From: Asterias rubens
Lineage: Eukaryota > Echinodermata > Asteroidea > Forcipulatida > Asteriidae
DNA: 64,000 nucleotides
NCBI RefSeq assembly: GCF_902459465.1
Contig: NC_047067.1
Span: 15,202,840-15,266,839 of the forward strand
Direction: 5' to 3'
The notes under the pieces were generated by a model that ran no database searches, was not told the origin of the DNA, and worked only from the letters and a program-made list of their open reading frames with translations. Within the stretch, counting starts at the first letter, position 1; every line of letters starts with the position of its first letter. This document shows, in pieces, positions 1 through 12,100 of the stretch. The position numbers and the translations under genes are program-made.

Positions 1-881
1 TGTTGGCATGATGCATATAAATGGCGGCTTCTTCTTCTTTTTCCTTGCGACCTGTCGTCGACGTGAGCAGATCTCTTGCATGTTGCATGCCTTGAGAAAA
101 CTGGCTACTTGACAGCTGCTTCTATATCTTGTTCTTCAAGTTTATCAACCAAGTCAGACCAAGTTAAGACGAAGTTATTTATTTAATATGCACGTCAAAG
201 TTCCCGATGAAAATCCGTACTCAAAAGTACAACCATACACACACGACGTCTAGTGTGTAGGCATAATAAATACACGCTGACAGGTTTGTTGATCGTTCAT
301 TCATACATGTGACTTCCCGAACCCATCCAATACAGGGTGTACTGTTTGATAGCATATACATGTTGAATATTCATTGATTTAACGACATCGACCAATCAGA
401 TGCGTCCGTACGATTTCGGCTGAAGTGCCCATAGGCTGTGCACAAACTGATGACAACTTGTACAAGTCGTTAATGAGGAGTCAAAATCGGGGAGCCATCA
501 GTTCGCGCGAGAGCAGTGAGTTCGCGCGAGAGCAGTGTTGTCGGGGGAGCACTATCTCAGCACGTGGGGCCGATTTAACGACTTGTCCACAAGTCTAGTG
601 ATTTTATTGCCTCGTTCTTTAACGAGCCCTGTCCGACTACCACCGTGTGCCTGCTTGAAGTCGCTGTCATGGGCGTCAATCAGGGGGGGGGGGGGGGACA
701 CAGGGGGGACATGTCCCACCCACCTTTTGGAGGGTGGGGGACACAATATCAAATGTCCCCCCACCTTTTTGACCACCTTTATCATGAAGCCCAAGTTTTG
801 CACTGTGTAAGACGGATCCCTGTGTCCCTATGTGGGCATTAATCCTGTGGGCAAAGGATGACACAATATCCCCTCTTTAAA
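1..881. other. intergenic, no gene recognised
   Basis: No open frame here resembles a protein. The stretch holds a short tandem repeat at 501-537, a fragment ending in the motif TTGTCCACAAGTCTA near 587-598 that reappears in the fold-back element at 59.8 kb, and a long run of G near 682-697 followed by GGGGACA-rich sequence. The small frames over the G run arise from simple sequence. Confidence 0.6.
501..537. repeat. 19-bp tandem repeat, two units
   Basis: The unit GTTCGCGCGAGAGCAGTGA occurs at 501-519 and again, one base short, at 520-537. The repeat is more CpG-rich than its surroundings. Confidence 0.8.
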
Positions 882-1243
882 TTGGCCCTAGATTGCATCA
901 CAGAGCATCTAAAATGCAAAATTTTCCCGGGCCCTTAAGCGGGCCCGGACCCATGCCGTAAAGGTTTTACACTCGCGTGCTCACTCTTTGACAGTATTTC
1001 CCCCTAAAACTTGGTTCATATAGATCCGTACTTGAAGATGCTTTCAACCCAAAAGGTTCTGCTGCTGCTCACATTTTTACAGATGTTCTGTTCCGTTCTG
1101 TATGCCTCGTATTGGCCTAAGATTGCACCACAGAGCATCTAGAATGCAAAATTTTCCCGGGCCCTTGAGCGGGCCCGGACCCATGCCGTAAAGGTTTCAC
1201 ACTCACGTGCTCACTATTTGACAGTATTTTCCCCTAAAACTTG
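882..1243. repeat. two direct copies of a ~132-bp interspersed repeat
   Basis: Copy A (882-1013) and copy B (1111-1243) are about 90 % alike and separated by unrelated sequence. Both contain the block AAAATTTTCCCGGGCCC followed by GCGGGCCCGGACCCATGCC, which can pair on itself. A diverged reverse-complement piece lies at about 4196-4261, so the unit is dispersed rather than a local tandem array. Confidence 0.75.
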
Positions 1244-1547
1244 CTTTTCCATTTTACTCGGCTTCGTCTCATAAAATGGAATGGTCAAGAATCCACGCCA
1301 TGATTTGTGATTTGACATGCACTCATTTTGTACCCAATATTTATTGGATATATGAATCCAATACTAAATAATCATGAAATGTTGGCATTCTATGAAACAA
1401 TTGTCATCATAAAGAGTCTTTCTTGTATAGAAAATACGCATATCGTTAACTCTGTTGACAAACAAGGTTTTGGCGTAGTAAGTCACGGTATAAAGTGTAT
1501 TTAAAATAGTATAAAATAAGTTCTTAATATGAATGGTTATGGTAGGA

Positions 1548-1653
1548 TTCTAAATGTTGTTTACCATCAACAGCTCTACATTGCTCATTACCAAGTAAAT
1601 TTTTATGCTGACAATTAATTTGAGTAATTACCAATATGGTCCGTTGCCTTTAA
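1548..1653. mobile_element. right-end fragment of the TTAA-flanked MITE
   Basis: The stretch CATCAACAGCTCTACATTGC, then TTTTTATGCTGACAA, then TAATTACCAATATGGTCC and CCTTTAA matches the right portion of the abundant element found intact at, for example, 34344-34729. The left end is missing. Confidence 0.65.
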
Positions 1654-2961
1654 AGAGATTGTATCGATATTTCAACTCAGTAAAATAAACAAATAATATT
1701 AGTTAAACGACTATTTGTAATTTTTGGTTAAGGGTTTATTTCGAAATATCATTACAGAATTGTTATTACCAATTATTATTGAGACCTCACTAAAAACATT
1801 GTAGCTAAAGGAAATGTTGAATGATGAGTAAATAATGTTTACCATACTTCCGTCGCTATGTGAAACTTCATCAGTTAACAAGATTGCTGCAGGTGTAACA
1901 CAACCATTGGATTGTAAGGGAGTCCGTCAAGGCATATACCATGGTAGTTACTCCAAAATTAATGACCATAAAACTACAAGAAGCACTGCAGCTGTTGATT
2001 ATATATATATATTATCTCCTTTTTAAGAAACGATTTCCTTTTGATGAATGTTGTTTAAGAGAAAGAGATTCAAAAACATCTGAGAAATAGTTTATGCATG
2101 AAACTTTTCTCAGATAGTGTATTCCCATTAACGGATAACTCATCCAGCATGGCCGTAACTGCACCAGACTTTGGGCAATATCCCCAAAACACCAGTACCT
2201 TTTTAAATGTTCGTCATTTGTTTGATGTCAGATTTTTGGCCCCAACATTAAAAAATAGATTTTTTCGAGTGAATGGTATTTCAAAGAGTATCACCCGCTC
2301 TAACGAAAACAAGTTGAACTTTTACTTTTAATGGTCAGGAACCATGACAAAAATTTAAAACGTTTCTTATAAAACACATAAGAAATGGTCACGTGATATA
2401 TTGTTGGGATCCCGACAAAAACTAATTTTGAGCACTTTATTTCACTGTTACTAATAATTGGCGGACTTTTTCGAGCAATGGCTCAAATGAAAGCTTGTAA
2501 CTTTCTCGACCCCCATCAAAATACCTATTGAATTTTAAATCAAAATTTGCGGGTCAATTCGGCCAAAAATCTGACATAGAATCTTTAAGGCGATGTTTTA
2601 ATTGATGTATATGTGCCTCTATACTCAGCAAGTAAACGTAACGGCAATCCAGAAATGACACTATGATACTAAAGTGTAATTTAAAATCTAGTTTAATTAT
2701 TTCTTGACTTTTTATGGACTAATCTCGGAATCTTATATATTTTTTAAAAATTTACATTCAGATTGCGTCCATGTGCATTTCAGCAAAATGAAAAGTTTAC
2801 CCAATAGAAGACGCTGTTCACTAAATAATTTGACAAATTCACTGCGAAAGACTATCCAAGGTCGAACTTTGTGCCTTATATTAAAATAAAGCAGAACTAA
2901 TTTTAGCTTGGTTTCATCATTTGCTCATGTTTTTTGACTGAGTTTGTATTCAAAACAGAAT
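1654..2961. other. intergenic, AT-rich, no gene recognised
   Basis: Frames of 60-80 codons occur (for example 2098-2331), but none has a recognisable domain, signal peptide or splice context. I see no tRNA or clear repeat in this stretch. Confidence 0.5.
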
Positions 2962-3096
2962 CGTTGGTCCCATGTGTTGTGTAACGCATGTAAAAGAACC
3001 CAGTGCACTTTTCGAAAAGAGAAGGGGTTCACCCCGGTGTTCCTGGCTGTGTCTGCTGTATGCGCCGTAGCACCTTGTAAACCTTATAAGGTGCTA
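2962..3096 (+). mobile_element. SINE body fragment, tRNA head missing
   Basis: The sequence from CGTTGGTCCCATGTGTTGTG through AAGAACCCAGTGCACTTTTC to GTAGCACCTTGTAAAC is the reverse complement of the body of the SINEs at 13591-13919 and 31121-31465. The tRNA-derived promoter half is absent, as in a 5'-truncated insertion. Confidence 0.7.
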
Positions 3097-3389
3097 AATA
3101 ATTGGGTCCCAAAATTCATCACTGCAAATACCTATCTTTCTGAAAGTTTGTATATACATGTACTCAGCACTTTAGGTACTTTTGTTTGGTAGATACGTGC
3201 GCTATATTAGACTTCGATATTATTAAACGCGTTGGTTTGCAACAAAAAGATTGAACACTGAGTCAAGGCAGTTGAACCACGGAGAAAATAGTTACAGAGA
3301 TCACTATTGTGTCTGTACCAACGCGAAATGTGTATAAAGCATTTGATTGAAAGTGGTGTTTTGTACCACCGAAGTGCAATTAGAGTCCT

Positions 3390-3539
3390 GGGGTCGATTT
3401 CACAAAGAGTTAGGACTAGTCCTAACTTAGGACTAGTCCTAGGAGATATACAAATTGCATGGATAGTCCTAAGTTAGGACGAGTAAATAGTCCTAACTCG
3501 AGATAAGACTAGTCCTAACTCTTTGTGAAATCCACCCCC
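3390..3539. mobile_element. palindromic MITE
   Basis: The ends GATTTCACAAAGAGTTAGGA and TCCTAACTCTTTGTGAAATC are inverted copies. The interior is a string of GGACTAGTCCTA-type palindromes. CCTGG lies on both sides and could be the target duplication. No coding capacity. Confidence 0.8.
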
Positions 3540-4119
3540 TGGACCTTTTTTTTGCAACGTCAAAGCCCGAGTTTTTGCCAACCCAGGTTGGAAAACTATG
3601 GAAAGCCATTATTGCAAATCAAAAACAGATCACTACTGTTTGTAACATTGAAAACATATTCAAACATTGTGTTGAACTTGTTGAGAACAAAACAAATAAT
3701 TATGGAAGGTATTTTATTAATTGAAAGTTTGCATGACATGTTAAAAACATGTTTTTAACATACGGCCGTCCATGCCAACCAAGGCGGTTTGGTGAATTAC
3801 AAAAGAAAGTTATAGGCCCATACATGCAACAAAAGCACAGTTTCCCGTTCTACTTCCGCAACGGTATAGTTTCATATCCTTGATAATATGCAATCTTGCA
3901 GGCTAATGCATCCGGAGATACCTTTATCATGGAGCGGCCATCTTGATTTATTTTCATTCAAAACAATGTTTTTAAACCGTGGCTGGAAGGAGAAAACGTC
4001 TGGTTCCTTTTTATGCAATGCATGTTAGCATTCAGCAATGTTATTGGATACAGTGAACATGATCAAGATTATGGCAGCATGATGAGGGTCTTTTGCAAAC
4101 CATGTGGCGTGACTAAAGT

Positions 4120-4660
4120 ACATTCTTAGGGGGCACAAAGGGGGGGGGGGCACATATTTGTCTGGGGGGGCACTTCAGAATAGGGGCGGATCCAGACAAA
4201 AGGTCCGGGCCCCGGAAAATTTTGCATTCTAGATGCTGTGTGGTGCAATCTGAGGCCATTTAGAGGCATGTTATTATATAGGCCTAATTGATGAAGGAAA
4301 CAGAACAAAACACCTTCAAAACTTGAGCTGTAGAGTATGGGCCGTGGGCAATACTTAAACTTTCGTTGCAAGACATATGTAGAGTAGTATCAGATTCTTT
4401 CAAAATGCAAGGGAACAAGTTGAGTTGAATTTCCAGTTAGATCACCAACGCAGTAAAGGGTTGGTCGGTTTGGAATATATTTTTTGCCCCCCCCCCCCAG
4501 GATCCGCCCTTGCTTCAGAACACCCAAGTTCCTACAGAATACATCTCAAGGGGGCGGGCATCCGGGGCACTGACATCACATGGGTGGATTGTTGGGGGGG
4601 GGGGGCACCTGCTAGTTACGCCACTGTTGCAGTCACGGCAACTCAAGTAAAGCCATAGCC
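4120..4660. repeat. poly-G rich composite repeat
   Basis: Several runs of 8-14 G or C (about 4140-4150, 4164-4170, 4489-4498, 4594-4606) sit next to the motifs GGGGCGGATCCAGAC and GCTAGTTACGCCACTG. The same type of sequence recurs near 45510-45525 and 55119-55130. It also contains the reverse-strand fragment of the 882-1243 repeat. Confidence 0.55.
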
Positions 4661-5111
4661 CAAGCCAAAAACCATTGTATTGAAAATGGGCTCTGGAGAA
4701 TACGAAATACATGTCACAACACACTCCAACTCATGCTCCCTCACACATACAGTGACATATCTTTTATAAAGTTATAGATCGAAACTATATTATAGAGTTG
4801 CAATGACTTTATTCAAAGCCGAATATAATGTCTTTCATTGTTGCAGTACTGCAGTTAGTAATTGCCGTTTAAACGAGGAAACTCAAGTAAAACTGCATAC
4901 AGATTCCAGAGAGAATTTATTTTACAAAAAGATAAAAGTGAAACAAGAAAAAAACAAGTGTGTGAAATATTTATCTTCAGAAATGTAAAAGTTCCTCCCT
5001 AAACAATTGTGTTCTGAAGTTTAAGCTAATAAGGACCTGAACTACTTTAAATGGTTAGTACTTTTTGCAACACAAAATACATTGTTCACATAATTACATT
5101 AAATTGACACC

Positions 5112-5314
5112 GTTTGAAGATAATGATAGTAGAAAGCTTACTTGCTGACGTGCTGTAGTTTTTGAATAGTGAGTAAAACAATGTCACAAATATACGTTCT
5201 ACATGCTAAAACGAGACGAACATTATTTTCGTGACTTGTTTTACTCATTTCTCAAAAACTACAGCACCTCAGTAATATTTTTAGGGAAGCCTTCTACCAT
5301 CACTATCTTCAAAC
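5112..5314. mobile_element. fold-back MITE
   Basis: Left arm GTTTGAAGATAATGATAGTA and right arm TACCATCACTATCTTCAAAC are inverted copies. The similarity continues inward through GTGCTGTAGTTTTTGA and its complement to a central spacer near 5200-5225. It lies just downstream of the broken receptor on the minus strand. Confidence 0.8.
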
Positions 5315-5453
5315 TGCAGCGCGAGTTTATTGTAAATCTTTGGACATAGTGTTTTGTGATACATAAAGTACCCAAATCCTTTATATGTATAGACTCCATA
5401 TGACAGTCGAAATATAATTACAACACAGTATTGTTAATGTAAAGGGTGTATGC

Positions 5454-6461
5454 TTATACACTGCTGTTGACGTCAGCATCACTTGAAAAGTTTGTGTTAG
5501 TATGAAATGTCACCATATTGCACTCAGTATTATCTGTCACCACAGACGATGCACTGTTTGCCGTGTTGGGGTCAGTTTCTCCTCTTCTGCGACCACAAAA
5601 CACCCTGAAACAAAATTTGTCCACATGCCGATGCCAAGTATTCACATGACACAACATGCTGGAAGAAGCGTCTTCAGAATCGCCTCTCCTCTCTTCATGT
5701 AGACTTTATTCATAGCGAAGTAGATGACAGTATTGAGAAAGCTGTTGGACGCCAAGGTCCAATAGGTGCAGAAGATAAGCAATTGGTTGACAGAAGTCTG
5801 CATTATGATTGAGTATGAAACGGTTATCATATGCGGCACCCAGCATGCGTAAAATACCAAACTCATAATCCTGATCATTTTAAAGAGATTAACAGTTTGT
5901 TTAATGCCTGCATTGTGTGGAAGGTTCTTTTTGCCAGAACCCCGCTGAAGTGAGGAAGAATGAGTTAAGCTGGCTCTTGTGCGTTGATGATCATCAAGTG
6001 ACTTTCTCACTAAAATCGACGTAACCAATATGACCAACGCAACTGGTAATGCTAAAGCTATCACAATGGTAAGTGTATAGACAGGGGCATTTTCATACAG
6101 TGGTAAACACGTGTACAAGTTTGATATGTAGTCAAATCCGAAGAAATCGAAGACAACCACACAGTAGAGCAACAGAAAGAGAACCCAGCTGAACACAACT
6201 GCCCACAGGGCTCTTTTCTTGGTCACGATGCTTGAGTATCTCAATGGGTGCACAACAGCAATGTACCTCTACACACTGAGTAGGGCTAGTGTCACAGCAG
6301 ACACGTTACGGCATGTCTCGTGGATGTACGCTGTTAAAAGACAAAGCTCATCACCGTAAGGCCACGACGGTTACACCAATGGCAATAGCTAACTCGATAA
6401 CACATACAAATCCTTGGCAAACAGGGGACGATAAAGTCGGATTCTCCATCTCATTTTCCAT
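5454..6461 (-). pseudogene. class A GPCR pseudogene with three lesions
   Basis: A relic of an intronless rhodopsin-like receptor, closest to the neighbour at 8129-9292. Reading from the ATG at 6461, residues MENEMENPTLSS and the start of TM1 (IELAIAIGVT) are clear. Then about 54 codons corresponding to the rest of TM1, TM2 and ECL1 are missing and the frame changes near 6363. The match resumes at WPYGDELC (ECL1/TM3). The Glu codon of the ERY motif is a TAG stop (6269-6271). TM4 to TM7 then read openly to 5650, with CWVP in TM6 and NTVIY in TM7. A one-base deletion near 5648 moves the C-terminal tail (HVNTWHRHVD, matching RVNTWHLCID of the neighbour) into another frame that ends at 5454. Three independent disabling changes make a functional product very unlikely. 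Identity by eye to the neighbour is enough to call recent paralogy. Confidence 0.85.
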
Positions 6462-7079
6462 GCTGATTTTAAATCTAAAATCCTTCAGACTGAACAGAGA
6501 AATCGTTTTTGCAGTGTCAGCAATGCCTCTAGTGTTAGTAGATGGAATACTGGGCCTATATATACATGGTCCAACTTGTGGATGGTGTGAAGTGAGACTG
6601 TGTGTCATCGCAAAGCACACCAAGTCATGATGCAGGACTTTTCTGCTGGTCCAAGAAACAAATAATTACGTATCTTTGTCTACGTATATTTTGTTGTTAT
6701 TGTCATGCTGATTAATCCACCATGTACACAACACGGATGGATTATTGCCCGTTTTTTAATCAGCCCACCTGATGGATTAAATAAGCCTCTGTCATGACTT
6801 TTGCAGTCGTCTTTTTAATATAACCAGAATGCCTCTAGAATGGTTCGAGCCGGGGATCGAGCATGAGAGAGAGTTGTCATACGTCAGCCCCCAGTGCAAA
6901 GTGGCTCTTCGCTGGCAGCTTCAAATGTATTTTTAGTTTAAGACGAGCTTGAACAAACGACAACAAGTGATCTTTTACTAAAATTCTTTTAAAATGCATT
7001 CATAAATACATCAGACAGTTTCGTTATTCCTATTGGTGGAGAGCGCGTCACGTGAAGCATTTTACTAGCAGCTGAAAGC
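6462..7079. other. intergenic, receptor pseudogene upstream side
   Basis: No gene seen. Near 7015-7065 lies CAGTTTCGTTATTCC followed by TGGTGGAGAGCGCGTCACGT, a motif repeated at 12007-12050 and, inverted, near 50680-50715, so it is part of a dispersed repeat. Confidence 0.5.
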
Positions 7080-7237
7080 AAACACATTTTTGCAACAATT
7101 CTTTCATTATTCTCTTGCAACTTCGACGGTCGATTGAGTTCAAATATTCACAGACTTGTTATTTTATGCTCATGTTGGGATACACCAAGTGAGAATACTT
7201 GTCTTTGACAACAACCGAAGGTGTCCAGTGCCTTTAA
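7080..7237. mobile_element. right half of a TTAA-flanked MITE
   Basis: CATTATTCTCTTGCAACTTC, then GTTATTTTATGCTCATGTTG, then ACACCAAGTGAGAATAC and GTGTCCAGTGCCTTTAA follow the right half of the common element. No left terminus is recognisable. Confidence 0.7.
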
Positions 7238-8128
7238 CCTTTAGAAGGTTTTTTTAAACGGGAGGGTAGGTCTTTTGACTCGGGAAACGCATCAGGAATG
7301 ACTCGCCGTATCGCGGGGGAAATTGTTGCCCATCTCTTACTAAATCAAGAATTTAATATACTAAAATCGGTGTACACGAAACACAACATTTCTTCATACA
7401 ACAATAATATTTCCAATTTATTGGAAAGAAACTAACACCATTTCCTAGACTAACCAAAATCAACACATACAATCATGAACAATAATTGTACCCAAACCGT
7501 AATGCATTGTGCCATACATGAGTGACTAGTTTGAAACGGAATAGTCTTGAAATAGCACAAAACAATTTGAAAAACTAATCAAACATAGCTGTAAAAAAAA
7601 ACCTGCTTAGGCCTAGACCAAAAATACTTCGGTCGAATTTCACACAGCTGTTCGGCAGAAAAATACTGCTCAATTGCTAAGGTGCACAGCAACAATCATA
7701 GGTAGGCTTGAAAACCACTGAATGCTATGTTAATGTTATTTATATACCAATGCGAGTAACTCTTCTATTTATGACCTAAAACACTTGAGTATTTCTAATA
7801 CAAGACCAGCCAAAAGTTACTCAATATTACAGTTGTTCATCGGTGCCTTGTGGCTGTGCACTAAGCGAAAAACCGAGTAGGGCACCAGTTGTAACTTTGT
7901 GAACAAACACGGTCGGCCATTTTGTGCAGTCAACAATTTTGGCTAATTGGCGTGCCGTTATAAGAAGAAAAAAAACCGTGCAATTTCGAGGAACGTTTGA
8001 GTGGATCATTATGTTCTACCTTTAAAAAATCTTTCTAGCCATATGCATTTGATAATGAACGATTTCATATACTTTTCATAGACCAACTCGCCCGATCCAA
8101 GACAACAAAGTCATGATGCAGGACTTTT
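7238..8128. other. intergenic, AT-rich
   Basis: This stretch is 3' of the minus-strand receptor at 8129-9292. No domain, tRNA or clear repeat is visible. GCAGGACTTTTCT near 8119 recurs at 6632 beside the pseudogene, though there it lies on its 5' side, so it is probably a small repeat. Confidence 0.45.
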
Positions 8129-9292
8129 CTATTCTATATTAAAATGTGTAGTATCTGGTTTGTTAAGAGGAGTCTTAAAAGTTAAGAGTTCACAGTCGAT
8201 AGTATATGGTGTTATTTCAGACGACTCGACCCTCAGTTCTTTACGCAAGTCAAACTCGCCATGAATGCAGCAAACCTCTGCGCAAACATTGTCAATACAT
8301 AGGTGCCACGTGTTCACACGGATACAACATTTTGGTTGAATAAATTTGAAAATCTCTTGAGCTCTGTTCATGAATGTTTTGTTCATGGAAAAGTAGATGA
8401 CTGCGTTTAGGAAGCTATTGAAAGTGACCATCCAGCTCGTGCAGAACAAAAGAAAATGGTTAATGGTTGTATTAGTGATTGTGCTGTAAGAAATCGCAAT
8501 CAAAAACGGCATCCATGATACGATATAAACAATACACATCACTTGGACCATCTTAAAAAGTTTCATAGTTTGTCCAGTTTCACTCACGATGTGATGATTT
8601 GTTGATGATCCTCGTTGACTCGTGGATGACGCTTGGGTCAATTCGGCCCGGAGTTTTCGGTGCCTTATCAAGGACCGTTTCACTTAAATTGATGTGAATA
8701 GTACGACTATCAAACATGGTATCGCTAGACCAAAGATAATCAAAAATGAATATGTATAATTACTCTTATATTGAGGCAAACATGTGTAGAACTCCTGGTA
8801 ATACTCGTAACCGACAAAGTCCTCAAAGAATACCGCCGAGTAGAGTAGCAAACACACCGTCCAGCATAGGAGAGAGACGGTTAGGGTTCGAGTTTTGGTG
8901 ACTAGTCGTGAGTAACGTAACGGGTGCACAACGGCGATATATCGCTCGATGCTGAGTGCGACTATTATGAGCGCAGACGTATCTCTGCACGTATCGAGGA
9001 TATACGCCGTTATCAGGCAAAGGGCGTCTCCATATGGCCAGTCAATGCTTGCCTTGGCCAGGGGGTAGATGGACAGGGCCGAAAAGACTCCAACTCCAAA
9101 GTCAGCTACGCTCAGAGAAATCAACAGATAACCATGGCAGTTTCGAAGAGAAGGAGTAAGCCCCAGAACGATCAGGTTTAGTAAGTTACTTATCAGTACA
9201 CAATACGTCACCCCAATTGCAATGCTTAGTTCAATAATGCAGGTGAAACCCTCACATCCTGAAATCTCTGTAGTTGATGTATTAGTTTCCAT
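8129..9292 (-). pseudogene. class A GPCR interrupted by one in-frame TAA
   Basis: One continuous reading frame of 387 codons, from ATG at 9292 to the stop at 8129, broken only by TAA at 8684-8686. Upstream are an extracellular N-terminus with an N-S-T-like start (METNTSTT), TM1, ADFG with the TM2 Asp, WPYGDALC with the TM3 Cys, ERYIAVVHPLRY at the end of TM3, TM4 and TM5. The stop falls right after TM5 at the position where the pseudogene at 5454-6461 has TTA (Leu), so a single T-to-A change explains it. Downstream are an intact third loop, TM6 with SWMP, TM7 with NAVIY instead of NPxxY, and a cysteine-bearing tail. As written the product would be a 202-residue five-helix fragment. It may be a fresh pseudogene, a segregating null allele or a base-calling error. 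Orphan receptor; ligand unknown. Confidence 0.85.
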
Positions 9293-9898
9293 ATCTGCAA
9301 AAGCTCACACAACCTCTGCCTGATCTTGTGTTTATCGGCACAGCACTGGTCCCCGAGCTGTGAAGTTTTTTTTTTAAACACAGGGTCTTAGCATCTGTTC
9401 GTGTACATCTCAATATTTGGAGATTGTGCAGTAATCACCAGAACCAGAATTGTTCAGTCTGTACAGATTGGCAATGGTGACCTATATACCTGTTCTCATA
9501 CTGAAAGCAATGCGGACTTGATGCTTTGCGCCGCCTTTGTGTAACCGATTCCACATCTTTGCAATTTCATCACAGAGCATCGCAATACTGCGCTCATAAT
9601 CACAGACAACCCATTACCAATGAAAGTCACGCTCACTTACGTTATGCATACATCCCTAATGGCAGCTCAATGGCAGCTCAATGTCATTAAGTGCATCACA
9701 GACTCATATCAATTACGGCACGCCAAGAAACTAATTATCAAATACACCGGGCAGAAGTTTTAATATAACCGTTCAAATTAATCAAAACAGATCCACCATG
9801 TCTTATCAATACACTTTTACCGGTCCAAGTTATTACATATAAACCTCGTATCTATATTTATATCTATCATGGCCCGGGCGACGGTTTTGAGCAATGTG
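9293..9898. other. upstream region of the interrupted receptor
   Basis: Presumed promoter side of the minus-strand receptor. No convincing TATA box or coding exon seen. GGCAGCTCAAT is repeated twice in a row near 9661-9681. Confidence 0.4.
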
Positions 9899-10263
9899 AT
9901 AAAGGCACTGGACACTATTGGTTGTTACTCAAAATATTTATCAGCATAAAAACTCACTTGGTAACGAGCAAAGGAGAGCTGTTGATAGTATAAATCGTTG
10001 TGAGAAACGGCTCCCTCTGAAGTAACATAGTTTTTTTGTAAAGAGGTAATTTCTCTCTCAAAAATTTAAATACTTCAACTAAGGACTTGTTTTTGCATCT
10101 GAAACACACAGAGTGCAACAAGGGTGTTTTTACTTTCATTAATCCCTTGCAACTTCTATGACCAATTGAGCCCAAATGTTCACAGGTTTATATATGTTGG
10201 GATATATACACAAAGTGAGAATACTTGTCTTTGACATTTACCTAACGTGTTCAGTGCCTTTAA
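9899..10263. mobile_element. TTAA-flanked MITE copy
   Basis: Left end AAAGGCACTGGACACTATTG and right end GTGTTCAGTGCCTTTAA form terminal inverted repeats. The interior follows the consensus (TTGATAGTATAAATCGTTGT, GAGAAACGGCTCCCTCTGAA, TTTTACTTTCATTAATC). Non-coding. Confidence 0.85.
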
Positions 10264-10538
10264 TGTAACGATATTATCAAAAACTGTTAATAAACCGAAC
10301 AAAAATGGTAAACAATTTAATTGCTATCGACCATATAAACAAGAAGGGCATCAGTCACAAGCAAATGACAGTGGAAGTTGAAGCCGAGAAACCGTGTCAT
10401 CTACTGAGCGATTCGTTTTTTGTGTGATTTTGTGTAATTTTGGAATGATGGATGGATAATTGACAGCGATGACAATCAAGTTTAATCAATATAAGTATTC
10501 ATGAGGTGTTTTTTTAGTTTCAAGCAATCAGGGTTAAC

Positions 10539-10737
10539 TAAATGGACCCTTCCCTGTACATACCCTGTTGGTTGGCAAACGCCATAGAGTTGTGCACTAA
10601 GCAGACGCGCAATCGCGTCTGCGTCACGCACCCATTAGCCGTGTACAAAACAGCGCGATGTTCCCTCTTTTGCCAACCAAAACGTTAGTGCGCACGCGCT
10701 ATGTGCAATTTACATATTTCATGGGAAGGGTCTATTA
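10539..10737. mobile_element. palindromic MITE
   Basis: Ends TAAATGGACCCTTCCC and GGGAAGGGTCTATTA are inverted copies. Internally GTTGGTTGGCAAA pairs with TTTTGCCAACCAA, and CAGACGCG pairs with CGCGTCTG. No coding capacity. Confidence 0.8.
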
Positions 10738-10883
10738 ACGTAGGGTCAGTCTTATTCCTTATTACTCGTGCGCATAAAGCAAAACAGTCACAAAGGGACA
10801 GTCTGGGATTCATCTGAAAATTACGTTGTAAGAAGCAAAATAGCTTTCGACAGTCTAATTCATTTTGAGGAACATTTCGCGAT

Positions 10884-11252
10884 TGAAGGCACTGGACACT
10901 ATTGGTAACTAATAACTCACAATAATGATTAGCATAAAACCTTACTTGGTAACGAGTAATGGAGAGCTGTTGATAGTATAAAACAGCTCCCTATATATGA
11001 AGTAACGTAGTTTTTGAGAAAGAAGTAATTTTTTACTAAAATATTTGAGTTTGATTTCGAGACCTCGGAATTTGATTTTAAGGTCTCCACATCAAGCATC
11101 TTGAAGGGTGTTTTTTCTTTCATTATTCTCTCGCAAATTTGACGACCAATTGAGCTCAAATATTCTCAGGTTTGTTACTTTATGCATATGTTGAGATACA
11201 CAAAGTGAGAAGACTGGTCTTTGACAATTACCAATAGTGTCCAGTTTCTTTG
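10884..11252. mobile_element. TTAA-type MITE copy, degraded ends
   Basis: Starts GAAGGCACTGGACACTATTG and ends CAATAGTGTCCAGTTTCTTT. The central palindrome GATTTCGAGACCTC is preserved. Both flanking TTAA sites are mutated. Confidence 0.8.
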
Positions 11253-12100
11253 AGTATTCGGGTTCTGAAAAAAGGGGTACACTTTTTATCTTAACAGTTT
11301 TGAATATAAGGAGCGTCACCGGTAACGCTACTAAGATTATGTGTATTCCTGGAAGAGATTGTTTTTCCTGCATGGACATCAATCCGGCGATTTTTAAATA
11401 AAATTGTCATTGGTTTGTTTTATTGTATACCTTCATTTCTTTAGAGTTGAAACATTCGAAGGGCTCCGAAAACCAAACGAATAAACAGACACTTTATGGA
11501 CACGTTGCCTTCGGATTTGGGCACCTTTGGGCTATTAAAGCGTTCACTATGAAATAAATATGGTTGGAAAGATTTTTGAATATTAGAATAAAATTATCCA
11601 CAGAAAAAACCGTCGAAATTATGTGGTTTTTATTTTACTTCGTGAACTATAACACGGTTAACATTTTGTGGAGTCGAAGTGGTCACTACAAAATGGCGAA
11701 CCGTTTTGTTTATAAAGTAAAAGAAACACACAATTTCGAGGTATATTTGTGTGGATCATTTTAATAATATTCTATTTCTAAAACATATTTCCAACTATAT
11801 TTATATCAGAACAAACGCTTTTGGGCCGAAAGCGCCCAATCCGAAGACAATGTGTCCCTTCAAACATTACATAGCAAATTATTTGCAATTTCGTATATTT
11901 AATCACATTATTTCATCTGTCACGGATTAGATGTTCCTTCTCAAACATAAGAAGCAAGAAGCAGGTTTTAACGTTTTCCGATTTAAATTGGTCATTCATA
12001 AATACCTCAGACAGTTTCGCTATTCTATTGGTGGAGAGCGCGTCACGTGGGGGTGTTTAAACGGTTGATAATGACCAGCTAGACTCTGTTTATAACCGGT
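11253..12100. other. intergenic
   Basis: No gene seen. The dispersed motif CAGTTTCGCTATTC with TTGGTGGAGAGCGCGTCACG lies at about 12010-12050. The rest is AT-rich with no domain-like frames. Confidence 0.45.

Noticed and set aside
682-697. Long G runs here and near 4140, 4594, 41850, 45510, 45858 as regulatory G-quadruplexes
   Set aside because: They belong to dispersed repeats and simple sequence with no positional link to a gene start.
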